21,067 bases of DNA from Candidatus Manganitrophaceae bacterium (GCA_004297235.1 SCUR01000085.1:1-21067), one strand, 5' to 3'; counted from the first letter of the stretch, positions 7,568-14,663 are shown. The notes: a model not told the origin generated them from the sequence alone. Made by a program: numbers and translations.

Positions 7568-9621
7568 CTAAAATCGATACAACGCCTCGACCATCACATG
7601 CCTCCCTTCCCGGGGAAGATCTCCCGGAACCGTTGCAGGAAGCGGATCGGCATACTCCTTATCCAGGAGGTTATGGACCGATCCCCGGACCTCCAGCCCT
7701 TTGAAGAGCTCACCGGCGATCACCGTCACGTCCAAGAGCGCATAGCCCGGCGTATCCTTTCGAGGGTCGCCCAACGCGCGCGGCTTCTTCCCGATCAAGA
7801 AGAGATTGGCGTTGACGTTGACGTGTTTGAGAAGAGGGAGATCGACGCCGACATTCCCCTTGTGCGCCGCCACATCGGCCAGCTCCCGATGGGTCTCCGC
7901 GTCCTCTGTTTTCTGATAGGTGTAGTTGGCGTAGGCCGCGCCGGCCAGGCCGACCCGCCGCTTCACCTCCGCCTCCACCCCCTGGACCGTGGCCCCGCCC
8001 CGGTTGCCGAAGATGAAGAGACCCGAAGGCTGGGGGAGCGGCTGAATCTTGTTGTCGAAGTTGTTGTGGAAGTAGCTGATCCGTCCCTCTGTTCCGCCGG
8101 TGGTGTATCCGATGCTCGCCTCGTAGGTCCGCATCTCCTCCGGGTCGAGGTTCGGATTGCCGAGCTACGCCGGGTTATTGATAAAATAAAGCGCGCTAAA
8201 GGTGGGGGCCATGAAGGCGGTCCCGTACATCAATTTGGCATCCCATCCCCGGGCAAAATGCCAGACGGCGGCGACGCGGGGATTGGTTGTGCCGCCGAAG
8301 TCGGAGTAGCGGTCGTGCCGAATACCGAAGACCAGGTTGACATCGTCGGTCACATCCCAGTCGTCCTGAAGATAGACCGCCCAGATCGCTCTGGTCTCCT
8401 CCCGAATATAGTTTCCTCCCTCCGTAATGTCCTGCACCGGACCGATTGGCGCGCCGGTCAGCGGGTCAAAGTTGGCGATGTGTTTGGTGTCATAGACGCT
8501 TTTTCGCTCGACGACGGCGCCGACCGTCAGCAGATGGGCCTCGGCCGCCCGGTAATCGAACTGCGCCTTGAAGCCGCGCATCTGTTCCTCGCCGGAGGGG
8601 TTGCCGATCATCCCGTCGGTGAAGGGTCCGGTCCCCTCCGGAAGGAGCTCCCAATAAAAATCTTCCATGCCTTGAACAAGATATGTCCTGGCGGAGAGGC
8701 TGCCGTTCCGGCCGAAGCGATGCCGGTAGGCCAATTCGGAGAGGGCAAACCAGGCATCCAGATCCGACTCATCGTTGACCGCCAGGAGGAGTCCGAAGTA
8801 AGGGCCTTGCTCCAACCGGATCAGCCGGGTGTTCAGCGTGAGATCTTTGTAACCGATTTTCAGGCCGGCATCCAATCGGTCGATGCCGAAATCGGTGACC
8901 CCCGAATTTCCCAAAGCATCGCGCGGGATTTCGAGCGCCGGGCCTTCCGTCCGATAGTAATTGAGGAAGAGGGCCACGTCGAGATCGGCAAACCACCTGC
9001 CGGCCTGCAGATCGAGCTTGACGGCGTCGAAACTCCCCCCCCTCCCGACACGGCCACGCCGTTCATGTCGCCCCCCTGTTTCGTCACCAGGTTGACGACA
9101 CCGATGAAGGCGTCGGAGCCGTGCAGCGCGGAGCCCGGCCCTCGGATGATTTCGATCCGCTTGATGTTGTCGATCGACATCTTCATCATGGCCATCGCCA
9201 ACCCGCCGTGGACCGCTTCGTTGACCAGAATGCCGTCGATGAGAAACAGGACCCGCTCGGAGTTGAGACTCTTGATCCCCCGGATCTCGAATTCGGACCT
9301 TCCGAAGTGTCCGATCGTTGTTCCGAAGCCGGGGACCCGCCGCAGGATATCGAGGAGGTTCCTCGCCCCCATGTTCCGGATCTCCTGTTCGGTGATCACG
9401 GTCGCGATCGCCGGCGCTTCCCGGACCGTCTGAAGATGTTTGGTCGCGATGCTGAGCTGATGGGCCTCTTGTTCGAAGAAGCGCATCTCTTCCTCGATCC
9501 GGGCCTCCCCCTTTTCAGCCGCCGTTATGTTCTCGATCGAAGGTTGCATCTCCTCGGCAAACAGACTCAGCGGCCCCGGAAACACCGAGAGCAGAACCAC
9601 AAAAAAGTTTTCCCGGTTCAT
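7568..9621 (-). pseudogene. TonB-dependent receptor paralogue, broken by frameshift and stop
   Basis: This copy is collinear with the adjacent intact receptor: signal peptide (MNRENFFVVLLSVFPGPLSL), acidic EEEMRFFEQEA stretch, plug (ATVITEQEIRNMGARNLLDI, RRVPGFGT, IIRGPGSALHGSDAF), barrel strands and the terminal YRF. It has two independent defects. First, a run of eight C (9035-9042; G8 in the gene sense) shifts the frame after VAVSGGGG. One more G restores GGGGSFDAV, which aligns with GGRGTFDTG of the paralogue without gaps. Second, a TAG (8165-8167) interrupts barrel sequence between NNPA and LGNPNLDPEE. Repairing both gives 684 residues, against 687 in the paralogue. AGAGG stands just before ATG 9621. 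It probably arose by tandem duplication and lies first in the transcript order, so the downstream receptor may depend on its promoter. The indel could be a sequencing error; the stop would remain. Confidence 0.9.
9035..9042. repeat. C8 homopolymer at the receptor frameshift
   Basis: Eight consecutive C on the plus strand (G8 in the gene sense) sit exactly where the receptor reading frame breaks. Nine would be in frame, judged against the intact paralogue. Such tracts slip during replication and are also common sequencing-error sites. Confidence 0.8.
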
Positions 9622-9750
9622 CGTCCTCTTCTTTCTATCGTCTTGTGAAGGGGCGACACGGTTATGCACACAGGCTCCTCGGAAATCGTATTTTGTCGGT
9701 TCTGCCTGACGAGCGTGATGAACACGCACGCGCGTCGCATGGTTCACATT

Positions 9751-9767
9751 CGCTCACGATGTGAGCG
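9751..9767. promoter_or_regulatory. Perfect dyad CGCTCAC-GAT-GTGAGCG
   Basis: Two exact 7-base inverted arms flank a 3-base spacer, 130 bases upstream of the receptor pseudogene start. The size suits an operator for a dimeric regulator; it could also be a transcript hairpin with a 3-base loop. The regulator is unknown. Confidence 0.4.
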
Positions 9768-9800
9768 GAGGCACTTCGTACTCGATCCGTAACGGCAGAT

Positions 9801-9866
9801 TCCTCGCCGCTTGCGGCGGGGAGCTTCAATGAAGCGGACACTCCATTCGACGCGCTTGTGTCGAAT
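9801..9866. repeat. Three consecutive hairpins
   Basis: In order: CCTCGCCGC-TT-GCGGCGGGG (9802-9821, one wobble pair), GCTTC-AAT-GAAGC (about 9823-9835) and ATTCGAC, 8-base loop, GTCGAAT (9845-9866). AAAAC follows the last on the plus side, so a T-run precedes it on the minus strand, opposite to what a minus-strand terminator needs. They may structure the receptor leader or separate the two divergent units. Confidence 0.4.
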
Positions 9867-10116
9867 AAAACACCAGGAAAGTATATCTCCTAAACGCGTG
9901 CTGTCAAATTTGTCTCTGATCCGTCGCGTTGGATGTCCGAAGAGGACGATCCGCAGGACCGATCAAGTTGATGTTCGTAGGGGAGGTCCCGCCTCTCTCC
10001 TCGCGGGTGCGTGGGACTTCCTTGATGCGCAGGTCCGATTCGCGATAAGGCCGTCCGTCGAGCAACGAGTGGCGTCTCGCGGTCGCGTGGGTCTCCCTCG
10101 TCCGCAATCGACTTGT

Positions 10117-10153
10117 TGCATCTTTTTGCATCTTTTTCCGAATCGTCTGCATC
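10117..10153 (+). promoter_or_regulatory. TGCATC repeats in helical phase upstream of sigma-54 promoter
   Basis: TGCATC occurs at 10117, 10127 and 10148, spaced 10 and 21 bases, so all three lie on one face of the helix, about 60-97 bases before the -24 element. The third extends to GCATCATTTG, which recurs inverted (CAAATGATGC, 12335-12344) upstream of the second sigma-54 promoter. This suits an enhancer site for an NtrC-type activator, but remains inference. Confidence 0.35.
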
Positions 10154-10212
10154 ATTTGGATCGGTTGATTCATCCTGCCTTGTTTCCGCAATCCAAATTC
10201 GGATTTTATCGG

Positions 10213-10228
10213 GGGCACGGCTTTTGCT
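10213..10228 (+). promoter_or_regulatory. Sigma-54 (-24/-12) promoter of first export operon
   Basis: GGGCACGGCTTTTGCT matches GGCACG-N4-TTGCW at every defined base except the leading T. GG (10214-10215) and GC (10226-10227) are ten bases apart. A start near 10239 gives a leader of about 30 bases before the ribosome site GGAGGAATT and ATG 10269. A TATAAT at 10241-10246 has no -35 partner and is probably incidental. Confidence 0.8.
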
Positions 10229-10268
10229 CTTTTCCGCGCCTATAATCATGAATGGTTGTGGAGGAATT

Positions 10269-10919
10269 ATGTTTCGGCGAAAGTCGGTCAGCGGATCGTG
10301 GTTTCCATTTTTCATCGCGGCGTTTCTCATCACCACACAGACCTCCCCCGCCCAATCGCTCTCTCCCGGAGAGGGAGAGGCCAAGCGGGGAGGGGAGCTG
10401 GAAGCCAAAGCGGACGCGCGGGCGGAGGCGGGGAAGCGGCCCGATGAGTATGTCCTCGGTCCCGGCGATGTCATTCAGGTGGTCGTCTGGAGGAACGAGC
10501 ACCTCTCCAAGACGGTGCCGATCCGTCCGGACGGAAAGATCTCGTTGCCGTTGGTGGACGATCTTCAAGCGGCCGGGACGACCCCTTCGCAATTAAAAGA
10601 GATGGTGGCCAAGGGATTAAGACACTATATCGATAATCCGATCGTGACGGTCATCGTCTCGGAGGTCAACAACTACAAAGTCTCCGTGCTGGGCGAGGTG
10701 AAGAAGCCCGGGGTCTATCTCCTCAAGGGAAGAACCACCGTCCTGGAAGCGATCTCGATGGCGGAGGGATTCACCGAATTCGCTACGACCAACAATATCC
10801 TCCTCATGAAAAAGGCGAAGGGACAACGGTATCGGTTTGATTACCGCGCCTTCGTCTCCGGCGAAAATCTCGACCAAAATGTCTACCTCGATCCCGGTGA
10901 CGCCATCATCGTGAAATGA
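10269..10919 (+). CDS. Polysaccharide export protein (short Wza type)
   Basis: The 216-residue product begins with a signal peptide (hydrophobic FFIAAFLITTQ, cleavage near SPAQS) and, unlike its paralogue at 13935, has no lipobox cysteine. A charged, Glu/Ala-rich stretch covers about 35-57. Residues 58-130 form the Poly_export domain (EYVLGPGDVIQVVVWRN, VPIRPDGKISLPLVDDLQAAG). Residues about 130-185 form an SLBB-type domain (VSVLGEVKKPGVYLL, LEAISMAEGFTEFA), and the end is YLDPGDAIIVK. E. coli Wza is about 380 residues; this short form lacks the extra domains and outer-membrane helix and resembles the roughly 210-residue export proteins of exosortase/PEP-CTERM-type loci. It should help carry polysaccharide across the periplasm and outer membrane. 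GGAGGAATT precedes ATG 10269, and a strong sigma-54 promoter lies about 40 bases upstream. Confidence 0.92.
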   Translation: MFRRKSVSGSWFPFFIAAFLITTQTSPAQSLSPGEGEAKRGGELEAKADARAEAGKRPDEYVLGPGDVIQVVVWRNEHLSKTVPIRPDGKISLPLVDDLQAAGTTPSQLKEMVAKGLRHYIDNPIVTVIVSEVNNYKVSVLGEVKKPGVYLLKGRTTVLEAISMAEGFTEFATTNNILLMKKAKGQRYRFDYRAFVSGENLDQNVYLDPGDAIIVK

Positions 10920-10984
10920 GGTCTGCCGACGCGTCTGGAAACGGGCCTCTCTTCGATCCGGCAAGAGAGGTAGGGAGACTCTGT

Positions 10985-12193
10985 GTGCGATCGGTCCTCT
11001 CCTGTCATTTTAAGTTCGGTCTTTTTCTTCGACTTCTCCTCATCCACCTGATCCTTTTAAAGGCGGGCCCGGTCGCGGCACAACTTTCCCTGGAGAGCGA
11101 TCCGGCGACCCCGTCCGAGCCGGAGCCGCCCCGGCTTCATTGGACCCCCGCGCTCGAAGTCGTCTACGAGTACGACGACAATATCCTCCTTCGGGCTGTC
11201 CGTCGCGAATCGGATTACATCACACGGGTGACCCCCGGATTCAATCTGCTCGTCGAGCAGGAACGGGTCAAGTGGGTGACCGATCTGAAGGCGGAGTTTG
11301 CCTTCTATCGCGACCATCCCGATTTATCGACCTGGGATCGATATCAGAACCTCCATACCGTCTTGACCCTTCGACCGTCGGGCGTCTGGACGTTCGAATT
11401 CGGAGACAGCTTGACCCACTCCAACGATCCGACGCGGCAGTTGGACCTTGTCTTCCGGAGAACCGAATACTATACCAACCTTCTCAATCTGAAGGGGAGC
11501 TACCGGTTCTCGCCTCGGTTGACGCTGGAGGGAGAGGCGATCAACCGGATCAACCAATTCAAAGATCCGGCGCTGGTCGATGTCAGCGAGGATGATCTTG
11601 CCGCGGGCCTTTCCTATCGCCTGACGCCGCTCGACACCCTTTCCGCGAAGTATCAGTACAGAAATTTCCAGTTTGAAAATCGCGGGCACACGGAGACGCA
11701 CACCGTGAGCGGAAAAGAGCAACATCGATTCACCGAGACCCTCACCGTGGACGGAATGCTCGGCGTGATCGGGATCGTCGATCGCGGAACGACGCTCAAC
11801 TACCTTCTCGTCGGGTTGGGGGCCGAGCAGAGATATAGCGCCACGGTGGTGTTCCGCGCCGACTTTCTTCGCGACGTCTCCGTTGTCGGCGGCCTCTCCG
11901 GAACCTTCATCTCCAACACCCTCTCCGGCTCCGTCACCTTCCATGTGACGCAGTGGTTCGATTCGATCCTGGCCGGCAGCTGGTCGCTTCAGCAACCGGT
12001 CCTCTCGACCCGATCCGACATCGACACCATGGGACTGAGGATTGAAGAGCAGGTCAAGATCACCTCTTGGCTGAAGGGCGTGGCGAATTATTCCTACTTC
12101 CGGCAGAATTTCCATGACGAGGGAGTGCGCGATGTCTATAACAATCGTGTCTTCATCGGACTCACCGCTTATACCACCTATCCTCCTCCGTGA
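10985..12193 (+). CDS. Outer-membrane beta-barrel protein of exopolysaccharide locus
   Basis: The product is about 402 residues from GTG 10985. That start has GGGAG 7 bases upstream and puts a basic, hydrophobic signal peptide (FLRLLLIHLILLKAGPVAAQ) at the N-terminus. An ATG at 10916 overlapping the stop of the export gene (ATGA) is in frame and would add 23 residues before the signal; coupling makes it possible. The mature protein is a run of alternating strands with many aromatic and charged residues (ALEVVYEYDDNILL, WVTDLKAEFAFYRDHP, SYRFSPRLTLEGEAINRI, LSAKYQYRNFQFE), typical of porin-like barrels of the BBP2_2 kind found in polysaccharide or PEP-CTERM loci. It probably forms or supports the exit channel with the Wza-like protein in the same transcript. 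It ends in YTTYPPP, not the usual terminal Phe. Confidence 0.75.
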   Translation: MRSVLSCHFKFGLFLRLLLIHLILLKAGPVAAQLSLESDPATPSEPEPPRLHWTPALEVVYEYDDNILLRAVRRESDYITRVTPGFNLLVEQERVKWVTDLKAEFAFYRDHPDLSTWDRYQNLHTVLTLRPSGVWTFEFGDSLTHSNDPTRQLDLVFRRTEYYTNLLNLKGSYRFSPRLTLEGEAINRINQFKDPALVDVSEDDLAAGLSYRLTPLDTLSAKYQYRNFQFENRGHTETHTVSGKEQHRFTETLTVDGMLGVIGIVDRGTTLNYLLVGLGAEQRYSATVVFRADFLRDVSVVGGLSGTFISNTLSGSVTFHVTQWFDSILAGSWSLQQPVLSTRSDIDTMGLRIEEQVKITSWLKGVANYSYFRQNFHDEGVRDVYNNRVFIGLTAYTTYPPP

Positions 12194-12550
12194 TTCGAGA
12201 TGACCGGACGATCCTCCCTTCGCTCGGACCCCGCGCGGAGGGGAGTGAGGCGGCGCTCGACGGGATCTTCTTCTTCCATCCTCTTCCTTTTTGAAGCCAC
12301 GATCTCTCTCCGAAAAGTTTGCAAATTATTTCTCAAATGATGCGGCGTTCTGTCTTTATTTGCCGGCGCAATTCTTTGCAGAAGATGTGCAAGGGATGAA
12401 GCGGTCCTGAAGAATTCATTTCGAAAGGTTCGGAGGGGCGGGCCTCACGCGTTCCGCAGGGAGGGCGGATGCGGCATGGCTTTTGCTCCTTTTGCCCATC
12501 GATGAGGCGAAGATAAACATGAAGTCAGAGAGGATCATTCATCCTCCTCG
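12194..12550. other. Intergenic region of 357 bases before the activator gene
   Basis: It contains no full-size gene. It holds a TTTGCAAA palindrome (about 12319-12326), the inverted copy of GCATCATTTG (12335-12344), a second sigma-54 box (12472-12487) and a short leader ORF (12519-12575). No convincing terminator follows the barrel gene. Confidence 0.65.
12472..12487 (+). promoter_or_regulatory. Sigma-54 (-24/-12) promoter before the activator gene
   Basis: CGGCATGGCTTTTGCT has GG (12473-12474) and GC (12485-12486) ten bases apart and differs by one base from the promoter at 10213 across GGCACGGCTTTTGCTC. Transcription would start near 12498, just before the leader ORF and the activator, which suggests autoregulation. 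Confidence 0.75.
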
Positions 12551-12575
12551 ATGGACAGATCCGAGGCGACCTTGA
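12519..12575 (+). CDS. Putative 18-residue leader ORF overlapping the activator start
   Basis: ATG 12519, with GAGG 11 bases upstream, opens an 18-codon frame (MKSERIIHPPRWTDPRRP) ending at TGA 12573-12575. That TGA overlaps a possible TTG start of the activator (12572). The arrangement could couple translation. The peptide itself has no recognised function and may be chance. Confidence 0.2.
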   Translation: MKSERIIHPPRWTDPRRP

Positions 12576-13915
12576 AAAGGAAAGTGCTCCTGCTGGGGGG
12601 GCCGTGGGAAAAACAGACCCAGTTAAAGTCGATGCTCCTGCGTCTCAAATATGCGGTTCTGGAATCGAGCCGGCCGTTCGATTCGAGCGAGACCGATTTG
12701 ATCCTCCTCGATATGCGCGGAGAGGAGCCCCCTTCGTGGGAGCGGCTCAAAGCGCTGAGGCAAGAGCAAGGAGAAATTCCGGTGATCGTGGTCGGCGAAA
12801 AGAGAATCGATTACATCGTGACCGCGATGAAGCTGGGCGCGTCGAACTACATGTCGGAGCCGTTCGACACGCAGGAGCTGAAAAACGCGCTGATGAACAT
12901 CATCGACGAGCATCACTTGGTCTCGGAGATCGCCACCTTAAGCGAGATCGCCAAGGAGCAGCCCTCCTGGCTTCTCTCCTCCTGCAGCCCGTCGATGAAC
13001 GAGGTGAAGAAGATCGTGGAGCAGGTCGCCGGGACCGATGTGACCGTCTTGATTCGCGGCGAGTCCGGGACCGGCAAAGGGGTGGTGGCCCGCGCGATCT
13101 ACCTGAACTCCAAACGGCGCGAGACCCCCTTTATCAAAATCAACTGCGCCGCGCTTCCCAAAGAATTGCTCGAGAGCGAGCTCTTCGGATATGAGAAAGG
13201 GGCGTTCACCGGCGCCTATCAGAGCAAGGCCGGCAAGTTCGGCCTGGCGCACGAGGGGACCATCTTCCTCGATGAGATCAGCGAAATGCACGCCTCTCTT
13301 CAGGCCAAACTCCTCCACGTCCTCGAGACCGGAGAGTTCTCGCGTCTGGGGGGGGAGGAGAATGAGAAGGTGAACGTCCGGATCATCGCGGCGACGAGCA
13401 GCCATCTCGAATCGGCCGTCCGGACCGGACATTTCCGGGACGATCTATTTTATCGTCTCAATGTCGTCGCCATCCGGATTCCGCCCCTGCGGGAGCGGAA
13501 GGAGGAGATCCCGGTCTTGGCCGAATATTTTCTCCGTCAGTATCACCATGAATACAATAAAACCTATCGGCCGCTCTCCCCGGAAATCTTGGCGGCGTGC
13601 ATCCATTACGACTGGCCGGGGAATGTGCGGGAGCTGGAGAACTTCATCAAGCGGATCGTCATTTTGGGGGAGGAGCACTGCAATCTTCCGCTGCTCTTGT
13701 CCAAAGGGGGGCTCTCGGCGGGAAGAGCCGATCCGTCCGGTTTTTCCCTCAAGCAGGTCAGCCGCGACGTCGCCAAGAAGCTGGAGAGCGAGGTCATCCG
13801 GAAGGTCTTAAACCAGACCCGTTGGAACCGGCGAAAGGCCGCCGAGATTTTAAAGATCAGCTACCGGTCCTTGCTTTACAAAATCAAAGAGGGGGGGCTC
13901 GAAACTTCCTCTTAA
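12551..13915 (+). CDS. NtrC-family sigma-54 activator with degenerate receiver
   Basis: This protein of up to 454 residues has the order receiver, AAA+, Fis-type HTH. The receiver keeps D54 (LILLDMRG), but the acidic pair is replaced by Gly (VLLLGGPW, 16-17), the switch Thr/Ser by Gly (IVVGEK) and the conserved Lys by Glu (YMSEPF, E103). Phosphorylation is therefore unlikely. The ATPase is intact: GESGTGKG (170-177), GAFTGA (217-222), FLDE (239-242), RIIAATS and the arginine-rich PPLRERKEEIP. The HTH is WNRRKAAEILKISYRSLLYK near the end. It should activate sigma-54 promoters constitutively or under control of a partner protein or second messenger. ATG 12551 lacks a ribosome site; TTG 12572 has GAGG 5 bases upstream and starts right at the first receiver strand, so it may be the true start. 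A sigma-54 promoter lies about 65 bases upstream. Confidence 0.93.
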   Translation: MDRSEATLKRKVLLLGGPWEKQTQLKSMLLRLKYAVLESSRPFDSSETDLILLDMRGEEPPSWERLKALRQEQGEIPVIVVGEKRIDYIVTAMKLGASNYMSEPFDTQELKNALMNIIDEHHLVSEIATLSEIAKEQPSWLLSSCSPSMNEVKKIVEQVAGTDVTVLIRGESGTGKGVVARAIYLNSKRRETPFIKINCAALPKELLESELFGYEKGAFTGAYQSKAGKFGLAHEGTIFLDEISEMHASLQAKLLHVLETGEFSRLGGEENEKVNVRIIAATSSHLESAVRTGHFRDDLFYRLNVVAIRIPPLRERKEEIPVLAEYFLRQYHHEYNKTYRPLSPEILAACIHYDWPGNVRELENFIKRIVILGEEHCNLPLLLSKGGLSAGRADPSGFSLKQVSRDVAKKLESEVIRKVLNQTRWNRRKAAEILKISYRSLLYKIKEGGLETSS

Positions 13916-13934
13916 TCCTCCATACAACCATGGG

Positions 13935-14540
13935 ATGTCTCAAATGCGCGCGGGTGTATTGATCGCGACTTTATTGCTTTCTTCTTTGATTTTGGCGGCG
14001 TGCGCCGATCCGGTGACCGAGGTGCCCAATTTCCGACGGGTTCCCTCGACGGAAGAGCGCGCTTACGTGATCGGGCCCGACGACCTTCTGCAAATCGTCG
14101 TCTGGAAAAACGAGTCTCTCTCGAAAGAGGTCCGCGTCCGCCCGGACGGAAAGATCACCCTCCCTTTGATCAACGACGTTCAGGCGGGCGGGATGACCCC
14201 GTCGGTTCTGCGGGACGTCATCTCGAAGCGGCTGGAGAAGTTTGTGGAGGTGTCGGGGGTCACCGTGATCGTCAAGGAGATCAACAGCTCGAAGGTCTCC
14301 GTTTTGGGACAGGTCAAGAAGCCGGGGATCTATCCGCTCCGAAGCGATCTCACCGTGCTCGATGCCATCGCCATGGCGGAAGGCTTTAACGAATTCGCGG
14401 CGACCGATCGAATGGTGATTATTCGAAAGAACGGCAAAGAAACCCATTGGATCAAGGTCCGCTACAACGACATCCTCCAGGGACGGATCGCGGGGGACCA
14501 TCTCTTCCTCGCCTCCGGAGACACCCTGGTGGTGCCATGA
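13935..14540 (+). CDS. Polysaccharide export lipoprotein (short Wza type)
   Basis: The 201-residue product has a lipoprotein signal ending LILAAC, so Cys23 should be lipidated; Ala at +2 favours the outer membrane. The Poly_export domain (about 43-110) contains YVIGPDDLLQIVVWKNESLS, VRVRPDGKITLPLIND and VTVIVKEI. An SLBB-type domain follows (VSVLGQVKKPGIYPL, LDAIAMAEGFNEFAATDR), ending SGDTLVVP. It is paralogous to the non-lipidated export protein at 10269, sharing most core motifs in the same order. It starts 19 bases after the activator gene. ATG 13935 lacks a clear ribosome site; ATG 13944 is an alternative with the same signal peptide. It should act as the outer-membrane export component of the downstream assembly genes. 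Confidence 0.92.
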   Translation: MSQMRAGVLIATLLLSSLILAACADPVTEVPNFRRVPSTEERAYVIGPDDLLQIVVWKNESLSKEVRVRPDGKITLPLINDVQAGGMTPSVLRDVISKRLEKFVEVSGVTVIVKEINSSKVSVLGQVKKPGIYPLRSDLTVLDAIAMAEGFNEFAATDRMVIIRKNGKETHWIKVRYNDILQGRIAGDHLFLASGDTLVVP

Positions 14541-14552
14541 AGATTTCGGAAC

Positions 14553-14631
14553 GCGGATTTCGGATTGCGGAATAAGAGACGAAGAGCGAAAAGATCGGTT
14601 TTCTTTTTCCCATCCGCATTCCGAAATCCGC
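14553..14631. repeat. Imperfect inverted repeat (19-base arms, 41-base loop)
   Basis: GCGGATTTCGGATTGCGGA (14553-14571) pairs with TCCGCATTCCGAAATCCGC (14613-14631), 18 of 19 positions. It fills most of the 123-base gap between the export lipoprotein and the chain-length gene. Arms of this composition resemble dispersed intergenic hairpin elements; as a hairpin it could act as a partial terminator or mRNA-stability element. There is no T-run after it. Confidence 0.6.
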
Positions 14632-14663
14632 AATCAAATATTCGTCTGTATTAGGGGAGAACA

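Larger units (their letters stand above)
9622..10268. other. Intergenic region of 647 bases between divergent receptor and polysaccharide genes
   Basis: No supported gene; the open frames here are Arg/Ser-rich and resemble no protein. The segment holds a cluster of dyads at 9751-9866, a CAAATTTG palindrome (9905-9912), TGCATC repeats in helical phase (10117-10153) and a strong sigma-54 promoter (10213-10228) for the rightward genes. No cobalamin riboswitch or Fur-box-like sequence was seen before the receptor. Confidence 0.7.

Noticed and set aside
7451..9433. 660-codon open frame on the plus strand
   Set aside because: It is antisense to the receptor pseudogene, whose collinear receptor motifs on the minus strand are decisive; the plus product is Arg/Pro-rich and shows no domain.
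9622..9800. Cobalamin riboswitch or Fur box before the receptor genes
   Set aside because: Looked for because such elements are common before TonB receptors, but no B12-box-like or Fur-box-like sequence was seen.
9811..10245. 144-codon plus-strand frame upstream of the export gene
   Set aside because: Arg/Ser-rich product without domain, crossing the hairpins and the sigma-54 promoter.
10241..10246. TATAAT as a sigma-70 -10 element
   Set aside because: The bases about 17 upstream (CGGCTT) do not resemble a -35 box, and it falls within the region transcribed from the much better sigma-54 promoter.
14555..14568. GG-N10-GC spacing resembling a sigma-54 box before the chain-length gene
   Set aside because: It arises from the inverted repeat; the bases between (ATTTCGGATT) do not match the -24 consensus.
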